64,000 nucleotides of DNA from Gibbula magus (lineage: Eukaryota; Mollusca; Gastropoda; Trochida; Trochidae): assembly GCA_936450465.1 (NCBI GenBank), contig OW388300.1:17745266-17809265 (forward strand), written 5' to 3'. The notes beneath the pieces were generated by a model. The model was not told the DNA's origin and ran no database searches. It worked only from the letters and a program-made list of their open reading frames with translations. The position numbers were made by a program, and so were the translations under genes. Positions 1 to 12,800 of this stretch are shown here, in pieces (within the stretch, counting starts at the first letter, position 1; each line of letters starts with the position of its first letter).

Positions 1-556
1 TGATGTGTGGTATTATGGTGATGTGTGATTTTATGGTGATGAGTGGTATTATGGTGATGTGTGATTTTATGGTGATGTGTGGTATTTGTATGATGTGTGG
101 TATTATGGTGATGTGTGGTATCATTGCGATATGTGGTATTATGGTGAGGTGTGGTATCATTGCGATGTGTGGTATTATGGTGATGTGTGATATTATGGTG
201 ATGTGTGGTATCATGCTAATGTGTGGTATTATGGTGATGTGTGATATTATGGTGATGTGTGGTATTATGGTGATGTGTGGTATCATTGCGATGTGTGGTA
301 TTATGGTGATGTGTGGTATCATTGCGATGTGTGGTATTATGGTAATGTGTGGTATTATGGTGATGTGTGGTATTATGGTGATGTGTGGTATCATGATGAT
401 GTGTGGTATCATGGCGATGTGTGATATCATGGTGATGTGTGGCATTATTGTAATGTGTGGTATTATGGGGATGTATCGTATCATGGTGATGTGTGGTATT
501 ATGGTGATGTGTGGTATCATGGCGGTGTGTCATATCATGCTGATGTGTGTCATTAT
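1..556. repeat. 18-bp minisatellite array
   Basis: About 30 imperfect copies of an 18-bp unit (core TATTATGGTGATGTGTGG) run from the window edge to about 556, so the array is cut by the window start. Variant units (TATCATTGCGATGTGTGG and TATGATTTTATGG types) recur in groups, suggesting duplication of blocks of units. As 18 is divisible by three, the array stays open on both strands (hexapeptide MCGIMV on +, His/Thr-rich on -). That openness follows from the unit length and is not evidence of coding. Confidence 0.95.
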
Positions 557-3500
557 GGGGATAACGCGGCAGCATTTCTGTTTCTCAATAATGCAACGAT
601 TCACTCGAGCTTCACCTACGGTAAAGTAGATTGGGCCTGATTAATTCTATGTAAATATATACATATCACCGACTTCCCCGATCGGTAATGATTAGCAATT
701 TTCATTCGTCTCATGTGTTTTAACATATTCAAAAACATCATTATCATGCACTTAACAACTTTAATTGAAGTCGAAATGAGTTTACTGGGGTAGAGAATTT
801 AATAAATATATGCACTGCACACTTAATGTGAATTTACTCCTCTTCATTTACAACAAAGAGATGAACATACCACCTGAAACATAAACAAAGTCAAGCAGCC
901 GGCCTGAATTCTAGAATGCATATCATCAATCATGTGCGTTGATAATAACTATTAAATGCTGATTTTATTCATCTCCACAAATACCATGTTCATTTTGTCA
1001 AGCAAGGTTATTGTCACATGTTTAGAGATTTAATATTTGCAATACATTTTTTTTCAGAATAGTTAATTTAAGTAAGTTCTAAACGTAATTTTGTAATGTT
1101 AGATAATCTGTCTCTGATTTTCTAGATTGTTGATCTTCAAATCTTTCCAAGTTGTTTGCAATCCTTGCTGGCACATCCGCTTAGTCCTGTGACAAAAAAA
1201 GACAAATAGAAAACGTCAACAATTCTTTCTTACAACTACAAAGTATGTTGTTGAAATTCGAACCTTTCACAAACAAATTAAGAGATTTCAGGTCACCCTA
1301 AGTATTTGAAGGAAATGCGTCGATTTTGAAGAAAATCCATCCAAACTTGTTTCAGTGATTACCGTGGATTCACCGATATTGCTGCGTTTGTTTCGAGAAC
1401 AGAAGCATTTTCTTCCGTAATGGGCGCTTTTCTTTCAAGTGTGGATGGATTTTCTTCAAAGTTGATGCATTTCCTTCAATTACTTAGGGTGGCCTGGATT
1501 TGTGACTAGAGAAAATAGAATAAAGGTTATCCTTTTAGAAGGAAATGATGGCTATGAATGTATTGTAAACTAATACTTCAATAAATCAACATCAGGTTTT
1601 AAGTGAACAGAAGTACATTCTGTGAATACTCTCTAAGAAGTGTGTGTTACGAGAGTGTTGCTATTAGTGTTATGTGATAACATACATATGCAATATTTGT
1701 AAGGGAAATCCATGTACAATATCAGTAATTTATGTTAAAAGACAATAACTACACATTATTAAAACTGGGAGACATGTCAATCATTGATACATTACTTTCA
1801 CACTGATACTTTACATACTATGTCTGACATCGTCATAAAACCATTCATGATTTTAGAGACTAGCAATATTTTAAATAAGCTCCACTGCCTGTAATTTGGT
1901 AATTATTCATTATTCTCAGAATATAGACTCATTGAGTAATTCGATGTTGATGTATCTAACTAGTGGATTGCAATGAGGAGTGATATTTCAAAGGTTTTAT
2001 GAAAACGACTATGGCAAGCGACATCTTATCTACAGCTGGGAAATGTGGATAAATTGAATGTGAAATATCATAATGGTTTATAGCGACGACACCAGACAAT
2101 TGGTGTATCACAATAATGTGATCACATGTTTGATACAGAAACATGTCAAATCTATGACATCTCTGCGACTTGTTAGATACACCCCTTCACAAGTGCGCCC
2201 CTACCAATTGGTTACTCACATATCTACTGTCATGGAGCATCTTTAATGCCATTCATTCTAGAAAATTTTAGAAATGTATCATAAAAAGTAAACAGCAAAT
2301 TTAATGACAAGATTGTTTGGGTAATACAACAATGGATCTTCTTTTGTACCCCGACTGCTTCAAAATCAAAGTAAACACCAAATTTACAAAATAAGAATTG
2401 AAAGTGTATCTTCGGTATAAGTGTAAACAAGATATATATTAAGAAGGTGTTTCTTTTCTGTACCTGAAGCTGAAGTTTCTCTGGGATATATTTTGTGCAA
2501 AGGTTACATGGTTCGGAAATTAAAACCCTGTTTATTTGTTAAAGTTTAACTGACAGCTTTGCAGCTTGTTTTTACATGAACGATTTCAGATAGTGTATCT
2601 GCCATAACAAATGTTCTTGTCAATTAAATTCAGCTTACCGTAGCACTTTTGTTTGGCACTTTTGAAAAAATAGATTGCTCCTTCCCAATTTGAAACTACA
2701 TATTGTTGATCAGCATGTCTAAAACTTGATATTTAGTATTGTGCCTTGTGCTTAAAACAATGATAAGAAATATAAGTTAGCAATGGTAATCTTTTACTAT
2801 CCATAAAGCCATAGTATTTGACTGGAAGGCAGCTTTGCATCCAGACACAATAAGATATGTCATGGAAACATTACATAATGCAAACGCATGTGTGAGTGAT
2901 ATGGAATGTGCTTGCACGTGGCAGATATAAGTAGGCCAATGAGTGGCTGTCAAATATCCGAATTAGCACACTTACTTTGTACTTCAATTGAAATATAGGG
3001 ATGTGATGGTATGCAGTCTTCCAAAGAATATAGGAGATTGCGCATTAGTAATGTCATCATATACATATGTACACACACTCTGAGTGAAATTGAAAATGGT
3101 GAATATAGAAAAATATTCAGTGAGGCCGTGCATGTAGTGCATCCGATTTGCAAAACTTATACCAATTAAACCACGTTCTGTGATTTTCCATCAATGAGTT
3201 ATTCATAACGATAAACTACTACCTCGATAAGTGTCAATTCAAAACGAAATGATCGGATATGCACATCATTGAAATACATGTAATGATGATTCCTTGTAAG
3301 TATAATATATTGTCTGTTTGATGAGGCATCAAACACCTTTCTATAGTTTGTGATTATTGAGTTATGAAATTACAAAACACCCCCAAAAAACTTCGATTTA
3401 AAAAAAAAAGAAAAGTAAATGATAAATTGTGAAAATTTGTTACTTATATGATGAAACAAGGCGGATAACTCTCCAAAGCGTTTTAGATATGCAGTGCCCA

Positions 3501-5758
3501 GAAACCTGCGAGTTCCACCTTGAACCAAAACATGGGTATTTAACATTGCTTTCGACAGGTTTCTCTTACATAATTGTGATAAACTGAAAACATTTTAAAA
3601 ATGTAATTTTTTAACAGTGTTAACCTATGACATATCACTGAAAATAGCACACAGTTAAAGAAGCTTCAATCGTTGTACTGTTGAACACAAACTGTAATGT
3701 ATGCATCAGACAAAGATGTCGTAAAGGCGGAAATCGAACCTCAAATTTGTAAATCGAGGAATGACTACAAAAATTACTGCTAATGATTCACATATTACTA
3801 CATCCTTCAAATCGTTCACTGTAATAATTTGAGTAGGATAAGGTAATTCAAACATTTTGAAAAAACAATAATTCGCAAATTGCAAATTCAGATTTGAAAT
3901 TAGCTAACTTATAATATACATCTAGAACGATATGTTAAACAAATCAATTGAACAACGATGTATTCATACCAGACCTTTTATTTATTATTTATAACTGCAA
4001 CTTTGATGTTCCCGAAATTTTCATTTTTAGATATACAAGTTTATATTCACCATATGTAAATGTTTAAACATTCTAATGGAACCATATTATCTTTACCCAT
4101 ATCTGAAATATTTTTTAAAACGGAATAATAATCATGTACGCATATATGAGAATGAGTCATATCTTTGCAAGTGACTTTTATGGAGTTTCATGTATGTTTG
4201 CTAGACGTGTTTGTTTGACAAAAAACATCTGAATGACTAAATAGGGAAATTGTTGATTGTTGGTCATTCTGATCAGTTTTCATAAAAGCAGACACGATTT
4301 GGATTCATAATACAATTAACATTGTTCTACACAGACTGGATGGATTTGGAAAAGGTTGCAACCACTGAAAACCGATGTTAATTTTTTGTATCGTTTTGAA
4401 TGACTGCATATGCCCTCAGCGTCAGGTAAACGATCAATGGGACAAATTAGCACAACACAGAGAGCAAGCTGCCACTATACTATAAAGTATACACCGAAAT
4501 TACCTGATGACGACATAACATTTTGATGTGGGAGTTTGACAGCGTTGTCAATTGCACGACTCATTTGTGATGATTAGCAATAAAAAAGCTATTCCAGAGT
4601 GCATTTCATGTTGCATGTGATAAAGACTCAACAGTTATGTAAAGGTGATAAAACTTGTTTGAGTAAACCTGATGCTGCTGTACAACAGTTGATTTACATT
4701 TAATCAATTTAAGATGTAATGCAATAGCATGTGCATGTGTACATACATTAACCTTTCCTGGGGATAACTACAATGTTAATTTGCATGGAAACATAAACAT
4801 AACATGCTTTTGCGAATATTTATAGGTTAACACGTAATTAACAATTGAACTGTTGTTGATTTACTATTCGTTGATGAATTCAGAAGTAAGAGATAACACA
4901 CGTGTGCGAGTGTATGCATTGCAGATATAATGGCTGTATAATGATCGAATATGCTTGTTTAGAAATGTTCACTTAGAGAACTTATTGAATAAATTGTTTG
5001 AGAAAATCTATTTCGGTTTCTGCTACAATTAATCCTATTGTACAACATATAATTAAAATTCACATTTGACAACTCGAATAACTGGTACAACATTAATCAG
5101 TGACTGATCATAAATGGTAAAATGAGAGATGTTGAGGTGTTTACAATGTTTTATTTTACGAATAAAACATTTTTAGTAATGGGCTTGTAAAGACAAATAT
5201 AAACATCTTCAATTATGACTATTAAATTCAAGGGAAACTATGATATTGTAAACTTATTTAGATTATGAATTTACATTATTTTCACTAACTGTGTGTACTA
5301 TACAGTCATACATGTACACTGTGCAATAAACAAAGAAAAGTCGTTCATTAATATCATCGATACCAACGTGTTTTATGCACATGCATGTCTCGTTATACAG
5401 GCAATCACATTTTAAAAGTAAATTAATTCGTCCCTACAAGGTTTGATGGTTGCTCATTTTTATCATGTATTGTTGTATTGTATCAGAGGTTACATAATGA
5501 TGAAGGCAATATTCACTATCTGTTTCTGTATAGTATCTCTATGCTTAACATGGCTCGTCTGAGAACAGAATTAATATTTTCCTTGGAAAGACTAGTAGTA
5601 TTTAACCTAGATATGTAATTCACGTTCCATTGTTCCTCAGGGAATAGACAGCTGCCAAGAACATTGTTACATCAGTATCATGTTCAGCTTATATCAGATT
5701 ATATATCAGGTACCTGAAACATTAAGGTGTGTATGTTCCATGCAATCTTGGAATAATC
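557..5758. other. AT-rich non-coding stretch
   Basis: No coding exon, RNA gene or long repeat is recognised here beyond the foldback at 1290-1495. Open frames are short and lack family resemblance. The composition is AT-rich with many short A/T runs. Confidence 0.6.
1290..1495. repeat. foldback element, ~54-bp inverted arms
   Basis: The arm at 1290-1343 (starts AGGTCACCCTAAG, ends GAAAATCCATCCA) is the imperfect reverse complement of 1442-1495 (TGGATGGATTTTC ... CTTAGGGTGGCCT). A spacer of about 100 bp lies between. This layout fits a foldback or MITE-type non-autonomous DNA transposon. No coding potential is seen. Confidence 0.85.
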
Positions 5759-5832
5759 ACAATCTGCAGATTGTTCGAACGATCTAGGAATGTTTCACCA
5801 TTCCTAGATTGTTTAAACAATCTGCAGATTGT
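5759..5832. repeat. 34-bp-arm palindrome with CTGCAG ends
   Basis: The arm 5759-5792 (ACAATCTGCAGATTGTTCG...) pairs with 5799-5832 across a 6-bp loop. Each arm itself contains the short palindrome ACAATCTGCAGATTGT, so several alternative folds exist. Confidence 0.85.
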
Positions 5833-5892
5833 GGGACCTGAACAATCTAAGAATGATCGCAATCTAGTAATGTCTTTCCTTGCAGTTGTATG

Positions 5893-6126
5893 TTGTAGAT
5901 TGTGAGCATATCTTCTGTCTTATCTACCGACTGTATTGATTGATTCATCTACCGACTATAAGTGTTCGATTTCTAGATTGTGAAGACATCTCAAATAGTT
6001 TTTCTATCTTATCAACAAGCTACAGGGGTCGATTCCTAGATTGTGAGGAGCTTTAAACTCGTTTCGCTATCTTATCTACCGGCCACCGGGGTCGATTCCT
6101 AGATTGTGAAGGCTTCTCAAATAGTT
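5893..6126. repeat. ~80-bp tandem repeat, three copies
   Basis: Three diverged copies share CTAGATTGTGA, CTATCTTATC and TTCTCAAATAG blocks at regular spacing. The unit CTAGATTGT is also part of the palindrome just upstream, so the two are probably derived from one element. Confidence 0.75.
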
Positions 6127-6129
6127 TGT

Positions 6130-7440
6130 AAATGTTTTGCACTGTGCTGTTGCAGATAACATGTTTGATATTGAAATATTTTCGAATGAATAGTAAATAC
6201 AGATTACAGATAATTAACATAACACATCTGAAAGTAAATATAAAATATATTCAAAACCACATTTCTCTATGTTCAGAATATAACATGGTTACCGATTGGT
6301 TTGTACATGGAAGCATATTGCTTTGAAAACAGATTAAAATCCAGGCTCTAGTCATACAATGAACGGGAACTCAAATAACCATTTTTAGTAAATTGATAGC
6401 TCTCCATCAGAAAAAGTATGACAAAATACATACATCATTAACGATATATGTTTAATAACATAAAGTGTTGAGCAAAACAGTCTCCTCGAATCGCATCTTT
6501 CAAATGTAAATGTTTCTTTGACAAATGAATTCTACATGATGTAATATTGTAGTAGTATTACATAGTATCAACAAGATTTGGATTTGTATGAACTTCATTC
6601 TGTTCATAATTATAACAAAATATATGATATTAATTATGCACTGATAAAATAATTTCGACTCTATTTGACATGGTTCTACAAACACATATGTTATTGTAAT
6701 GATCACATATTATATTTCACACATTTTATACTGAGATATACTTTGAAGTGTCTTTCTGAGAATAACCATATACTTGCACGGTCAGTATCAACTGTTTAAC
6801 ATAAAGAGGTATATATAAGTGCAATACGTTAATAACATCTTTATGTCTCTTGTGTCAAAACTGCGGAATTACCGAGCGACACTAGGGAAATATATCATAA
6901 TTAAGTCACAAATAGTGTGATAGTTAGTAATTGCCAACTTTCAAATAAACTTATCACTAGTGTTAAATAGAGCTGTTGGCGAATCGTGAACTTGTAAAAT
7001 ATAAAGTAGTTACAAAATGATGTATATTGAATTAAGCTAAACTTTAGGCTAGCCGGTTCCAAACTTAATTTATTCTAATAGTGTCATGTTAAAAGTATAA
7101 GTAAGTCTTGAGTTGGGTTATTCCAACAGACACAGTTTAGCATGAACATTCTATTAAATGCATTCTTTTCATGAATGTGGTTAACGACTTTTCATAGGGA
7201 TTTTCGTTTTTAAAAGGATAAAGCCAAACATTCCGTTTTTTGTGTTGGGAAATCAACTTTTAAGACCATGAGAATACCATATTGATTTCGATGTTTATGA
7301 GTGAGTAATTTGTTAAATATGTATATGATATGATTGTCCTCGCAAGTAATAAAACACATAAAAATATGACTATTGTTAATAACTGATGGGTAGAAATGTG
7401 AAACTGAAGTCGGACTGGTAATTTTGAGGAAAGCTGGAAG
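6130..7440. other. AT-rich stretch, nothing recognised
   Basis: Short open frames at 6132-6326 and 6500-6706 are rich in I/N/Y/F, as expected for translated AT-rich DNA. I see no splice-linked coding segment or repeat. Confidence 0.55.
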
Positions 7441-7504
7441 GTCGTTTAGTATCCATTTTATAGTACTAGTTGAGAATAACATATAGAGAATACTAAATGA
7501 CGTT

Positions 7505-7578
7505 CCGTTTAATAACATATTTATGAAACGAGTGAGTGGTTTGTCTTTAACGAGTTTCATAAATATGTTATTAAACGG
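7505..7578. repeat. foldback hairpin
   Basis: CCGTTTAATAACATATTTATG (7505 on) is reverse complementary to CATAAATATGTTATTAAACGG (to 7578). Part of the same sequence (ACCACTCACTCGTTTCATGAATAT...) recurs at 23065-23115 upstream of gene copy B. Further short dyads (TGACGTCA and TTACACAATGTGTAA) lie at 7680-7790, so a larger foldback element of about 7440-7860 is possible. Confidence 0.8.
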
Positions 7579-7879
7579 AAACGAGTTTAGTATTTTAGTT
7601 ATTACTCACTGATTTAAATGCCACTTAATTCCACAAACTCGTCGATAAATGGAACACATTCCATTGAGACCGCGGTGCTGACATTGTGACGTCATATTTT
7701 TTGTCATTATGACGTCACGTCAATCGGCAACACTCGATGTTATTACACAATGTGTAATAACATTGTAGATTTATTAAAGTGCGATATCTTCAACGGGTGA
7801 GTAATAAAGTATATTATATGTACATTAATCTCGTTTTATTACTGGCTATAGTAGTATAGGATAAACAGTCAAATGGCCT

Positions 7880-8240
7880 TCGGTTTTTAACGGGTTGTCA
7901 TAGGATTGTGACCTTTACAGCTTCTTGTAAAAAAGGAAGCGAACTACAGAGATGACATCTATAGAGCACCTTGGCAAAAGGGGGCCTGTATATAAGATGC
8001 TTTATACCCTTGAAACCTATGTTTGTTTCTTTTAAAAACCCTGAATCCTTCGAAAGTTGAAACGTTGTGTACAGGCTCCTTTTTACATTGCGAGATAATA
8101 ACTTGTAGGTTTGATGACTCGAAATCTTTTATTAATTGTTTGGTTCAAAAACTAACAGCGGAATAAAACCTAACTTTTGTGAAGAGACACCTTAGATTGT
8201 TAAATCCTTTGACAACAACTTCTGGAAAATAAGACTTTTA
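7880..8240. repeat. dispersed repeat, paralogue of 34300-35045
   Basis: This segment aligns in blocks with 34300-34438 and 34805-35045 (shared AAAAGGAAGCG, GTTGAAACGTTGT, TTTGACAACA and TTCTGGAAAAT). Here it is uninterrupted. At the other locus a 360-bp MITE sits between the two blocks, so this copy shows the unoccupied site. Confidence 0.75.
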
Positions 8241-8738
8241 AACCTAATATAAGCCACGAATTAAATCCAGGTGCTATATGCAAAGCTAATGGCTCTATTT
8301 TGTTTCAAACCGTTCTCGTTATGTATACATAAGGAAATGAACGTTATTACTTTCACAATAAATAGTGACTTACATTACAGTCTAAACTTCAACAAATGGA
8401 TCAATGCATCATTTACGTGTATAACGTATAATAGTGTAAATGTATTTCACTTCATAATTAGACTGTCATGGTATGGCACTCAGCCACGGGGGCTAAGATT
8501 GCAAAGAGCGTTATGTGTTTCCCTTTTCCCCTTATAAAAGTAATATTCTGCCATGACATAAATATGAGTACAGTATTATCAGGCAAATTCTGTTATTTTA
8601 TTGATTATATAACCATGGCCATTAAACACGACTTTACTAGCAGAAGTGATTGGAGGCTAGTGCGCATGTCACCTGGGGATGGCAGTAGTCTGCAACTAGT
8701 TATACAATCTCTACAACAAACGTCTTTTCTTGACTAAA

Positions 8739-8831
8739 ACCATGTTTATCTCATCGAGTGAGGTAGAAATGTTATATGTGGCGCAACCACGAGTGAAAAT
8801 ATATAACCTCACGAGATGAGATAAACATGGT
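8739..8831. repeat. foldback hairpin, ~26-bp arms
   Basis: ACCATGTTTATCTCATCGAG (8739 on) is the reverse complement of the segment ending ATGAGATAAACATGGT at 8831. A diverged partial copy (CTCGTGAGGTAGAAACGTG, ACTCGATGCGATACACATGG) lies at 41772-41832, next to gene copy C. Confidence 0.85.
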
Positions 8832-9176
8832 ATTTGTCAATAATTGACGGATATTCTAATTATTATATGATATTATCCATGTAATTACGTCCGAAAAGGG
8901 TCGTTTTCACACCAAGTGGCCGCAAGGAACAGCCCGTCACCACAGTAACACTGTGACGTCATAAGCCAAACCTCTGCGCGAGACCATTGTTTTATTACGT
9001 CAAATTATATCACTGTTCGTTGTGAAAATATACGTTATTTTCACTGTAGCTTTCACTGCTCGTCATATAATAAATATCAAATAAGGCACTATATAAATTT
9101 TTTATATAATACAGTGTCATCTCTTCCTTCAGATGTTACTGCTTTCAGATTTCCGATCCTAACCTCTTGGGGGCTG

Positions 9177-9275
9177 TATTCTCGAAACGTTTGTAGCCTT
9201 CAGAATTTTGATCGTAGCCCATGTGTTTAGAATGGACTTAAGAAGTTCGTAGGGCTACGAACGTTTCGAGAATAA
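9177..9275. repeat. foldback hairpin, ~22-bp arms
   Basis: TATTCTCGAAACGTTTGTAG (9177 on) pairs with CTACGAACGTTTCGAGAATA (to 9275). The intervening 55 bp show no coding sense. Confidence 0.85.
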
Positions 9276-9812
9276 GATATGTAATCTCTAGTAGTCATTT
9301 GACCGGTCGTCCTTTAGTCCATCCATAATTGACTAAAATAGCGCCATTGGTGATATTTTTTTTTTTCATTCTTCGTTTCATGGCAGTCTTTAATTGACTG
9401 CTTGGTATTCATGGATACATGGTTGATATTTGAATGTTGATTCTGTAACTATACGTTGTCCTCTTTTCATTCACGTCTTGGCATATTGTCTGACAATAAA
9501 TATTAGTTATTTGAATACAATATTTCGGTAGGTTTGGCTCTTGAATTGGGTTTGTGAACCCTGCAACGAAGGATAAGAACGTTGATCAAAAATGTATTAT
9601 CATACACTTCCAAAATATAGAATGGGTTTAAGAATGTGGCACAGATTTCAACTGATCCATTTGTTATATGAAAGCAAAACAAATATCAGCTTCGAAATCG
9701 ATAAGAAAACAGTAGCATAAATTAATTATTTAAATTCCTCTTTTCCGAAATGACAAAGGCATTGTTGTACAATCTTCTAGCTTTGGAACGCATTGTCTTG
9801 TCATCAAACAAA

Positions 9813-12800
9813 ATGGCTGCATATTTGAGAGTTACTCTTGGGTTGGCAAGTTTTCCCCTGTCATTACCTGACAATTGTAACAAACTTATCCAACCATGTG
9901 GTCAGAAGATGTGTAATGAACGTTGTGACAGTTTAAACTATTGTTCTTCTCCTGTGTACGACTTAAACACTCTGACCTGTGTCTTCAGGAACACAAGCCT
10001 CAGAGATTCCCACAAGAAGATGGACCTGTACAGAAGAATCCGTTCTAGAGATGGAAGGAAGGTCAGAGTGCATGTAAGATTCCAGGTAGCGAACACAAGG
10101 ACAGTAAAGAACACAAAAAACAAGATGATTAACAACATTGTCACATCAAAAACTAACAATATTAATGTGGCCACCATCATAAAAACATACACAATCGGAG
10201 TTGGAGCTGGTATAAATGCGATCAGATTTCATCAGAAATATTCGGCAATTTGTGACGGTAATTATGGTAATCACTTAAAATTCTTGTGATTTAATCTGTC
10301 AATTTGATATATCTGAAAAGATACATATGTTCTGTCTGCATAATCCACAATAACTATTAAATATACGATATTAAACTTGCAAGTTTTACAAAATTTCAGG
10401 TTTCCTATGGGACTTTGCACAAATGTATATTTGGTATTTTACTCAATCGTCATTAGGAATAATTGATTTTAAATTATGTTGTACCGGGCCCTAACACTAG
10501 AAATATAGGCATGTGGTGCACTGTGTCGTCCCCTGCTACAATTGTCAATCCAATCTCTTACATTTATTTGCCACAAATGGCATTATTATTGTATTTTTTG
10601 AACAGCTTGGTACATGGAGGATTCTTACCTTCGACTATACTCTTGATAGAGCAGGATATTATTGCAAAATCTCAAAACATTTTGCAAAATTATTTTAAAA
10701 CTGTTAATCAATGTAAAATCTAACATATAATTAAGTAACTGTGACTGTGTCATTGACTTCGTAGCTTATCTAGATGTTATCATGTCAGGTTGAATTTCCG
10801 AAATACAAAGGTAACCTCAAGTAATACATTTTGAATGCTTTATAAGTTGCCTTGAATGGTATACAACAAGGAAAATGACCAGTGTAGCCTCCGTAAACCA
10901 TTGTAATAATCCTCCTCCCTTAACCTTAAATATAGACACATTTTACTCAGGAAGACGAAAACACTTGTGCTATTACTTCAGAAATGGGGTTATTTTTAGA
11001 ACCGGTTTCCAACTGAAGTACATCAAAGCGATGTTGTTCATGTAAGTATAGATAAATCATGTATAAATTACAAAACTCAAATTAACCTCTAATATTGCAA
11101 GCATATGATCCATGTGCTTTCTCGAAAATACTTACTTTTATGGTTTTCAAAATGATCTTTCACATTTGACTGAAAACGTAACCAAAGAACTTGAATAGTT
11201 TCTATTATAATTTTCAATGTTATAAAGGCAAGAAAAGGGCTTGATCTGAGTATCAGATTGCAGTTGACAATTGTTAAAATATGTTGTGAATGAAAGCACA
11301 CAGATAGTTTTCGTTATGTTTCTGCATTTACAAGTTCGAAAGTTTTAAAACAACTACCGTTTTTTTGGTACAGGAGTGGAGGTAGTTGTAATACCTCATC
11401 ACCTCAGGAAATTCGAGCTCGAGTGGAGACTCTTTTTCGAGAAGACCCACCATTTCGAATGAATGATGGAAAGGATTTTATAACCTGGGCCTACACTGGG
11501 AAACTGCCTAATAAGGTAACTGGTTTAAAAACATGATGTATTCTCTTCAGCAAATATATGTATGTTTTGCCTAATATGTTGAACCTATCTATGCAAACTA
11601 GGATATTGATCTAATGAAAAGTTTAATTATCTAAAATCACTCAAAATGACAAAGCTTCCCAAAGGGTGAGCTTCTATTTCATGATCATGAGAAAGGGGAT
11701 TCTCAGTATGATGCATGCATAATGACCCTCTGAAACGGTCTGTTTTCTGATAATTCCACTCGAATGGTACTGCATGTATCACATTCCTGCAAACCCAGAA
11801 ATAAGCGTTTTGGGAATAAACGGTAATTCAGTCAGGTGTAACAATGTGAATAATACGCATGTAATCAGTCGGTAGGTTATCTCACAATTACAATGATATT
11901 CACTCAAGTTCACCAAAGGTAATTTGTCGAAACCCTGATGTCTGTCTCGAACATATGTAGCACGGTACAGGTATGGATCTCGAAAAAATACAATATACAA
12001 TATACAAATGTAACGTTTATCATTCTTATCGGCTTAATGGATCAATACACATTGTTCAAGAAAATTCAAAAATTGAAATTATGGATAATCATTGAAATAA
12101 AGGAATGATATTCTGGTTTCCAACGGCAAGGATATGTTATTGATGATCAACTTATTTATTTCACAATGTCGACGTTTCGGTCTAGATCTTTATATCGTTT
12201 CAAATTTAGAAGAATGAAGAGTGCATATGAAGCAGTAATATATAGGAATTATTTTAACAAATTCCCACCTCCGAATGCATTATCTTTCATAATCCATGTA
12301 TGATACTTGCACATTTTAACCTCCAACGCCATTTACGCCATATTTTAGGTGTGTTTTCTTCGGATATGAGTGTTACGTAGTGTATTGTTTGTATGGCCCA
12401 GACACACAGCAGCACTCCTCTATTTAGATATATACAACATAAGTTGAAGGAGCGAGCTTTATTAACCTAGCATGGGGGTAACAACAACAGCTTGTCGTTA
12501 CGTAGTTCACAAGTATGAGATATGGAACGTAACGCCCGATGACTAGAATTAGTGAGAACCACGTTCTACCTAATACGGAACACTATACGAATCTAATTAT
12601 ACCTGTGCTACGTCTGTCCTCGGTTACCCAGGGTTTTATATATGCTCCGTTTCTCGCCACTACATCACCCATGTGAAATTTCATCAGAGAAATATGTACT
12701 CAAATTGCCCGCACTTGGCCGGCGTGAGCCAATCAACCGCTTGGACCTGTGAGCCAATGACAATTCATATCACTTCGTTACAAAGAACGCGAGGTCATTT

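Noticed and set aside
3..629. 208-codon and overlapping His/Thr-rich open frames over the minisatellite
   Set aside because: The 18-bp unit is a multiple of three and lacks stops in those frames; there is no start context, splice signal or non-repeat coding part.
9750..9812. N-terminal extension MTKALLYN... of copy A, and the longer extension from 23030 of copy B
   Set aside because: The upstream residues are not conserved between copies, whereas similarity begins exactly at MAAYL in A, B and C.
10210..10289. Copy A exon 1 continuing to the stop at 10289 as a single-exon gene
   Set aside because: A and B diverge at the shared G|GTATAA donor, and phase-compatible exons with matching C-termini are found downstream in both.
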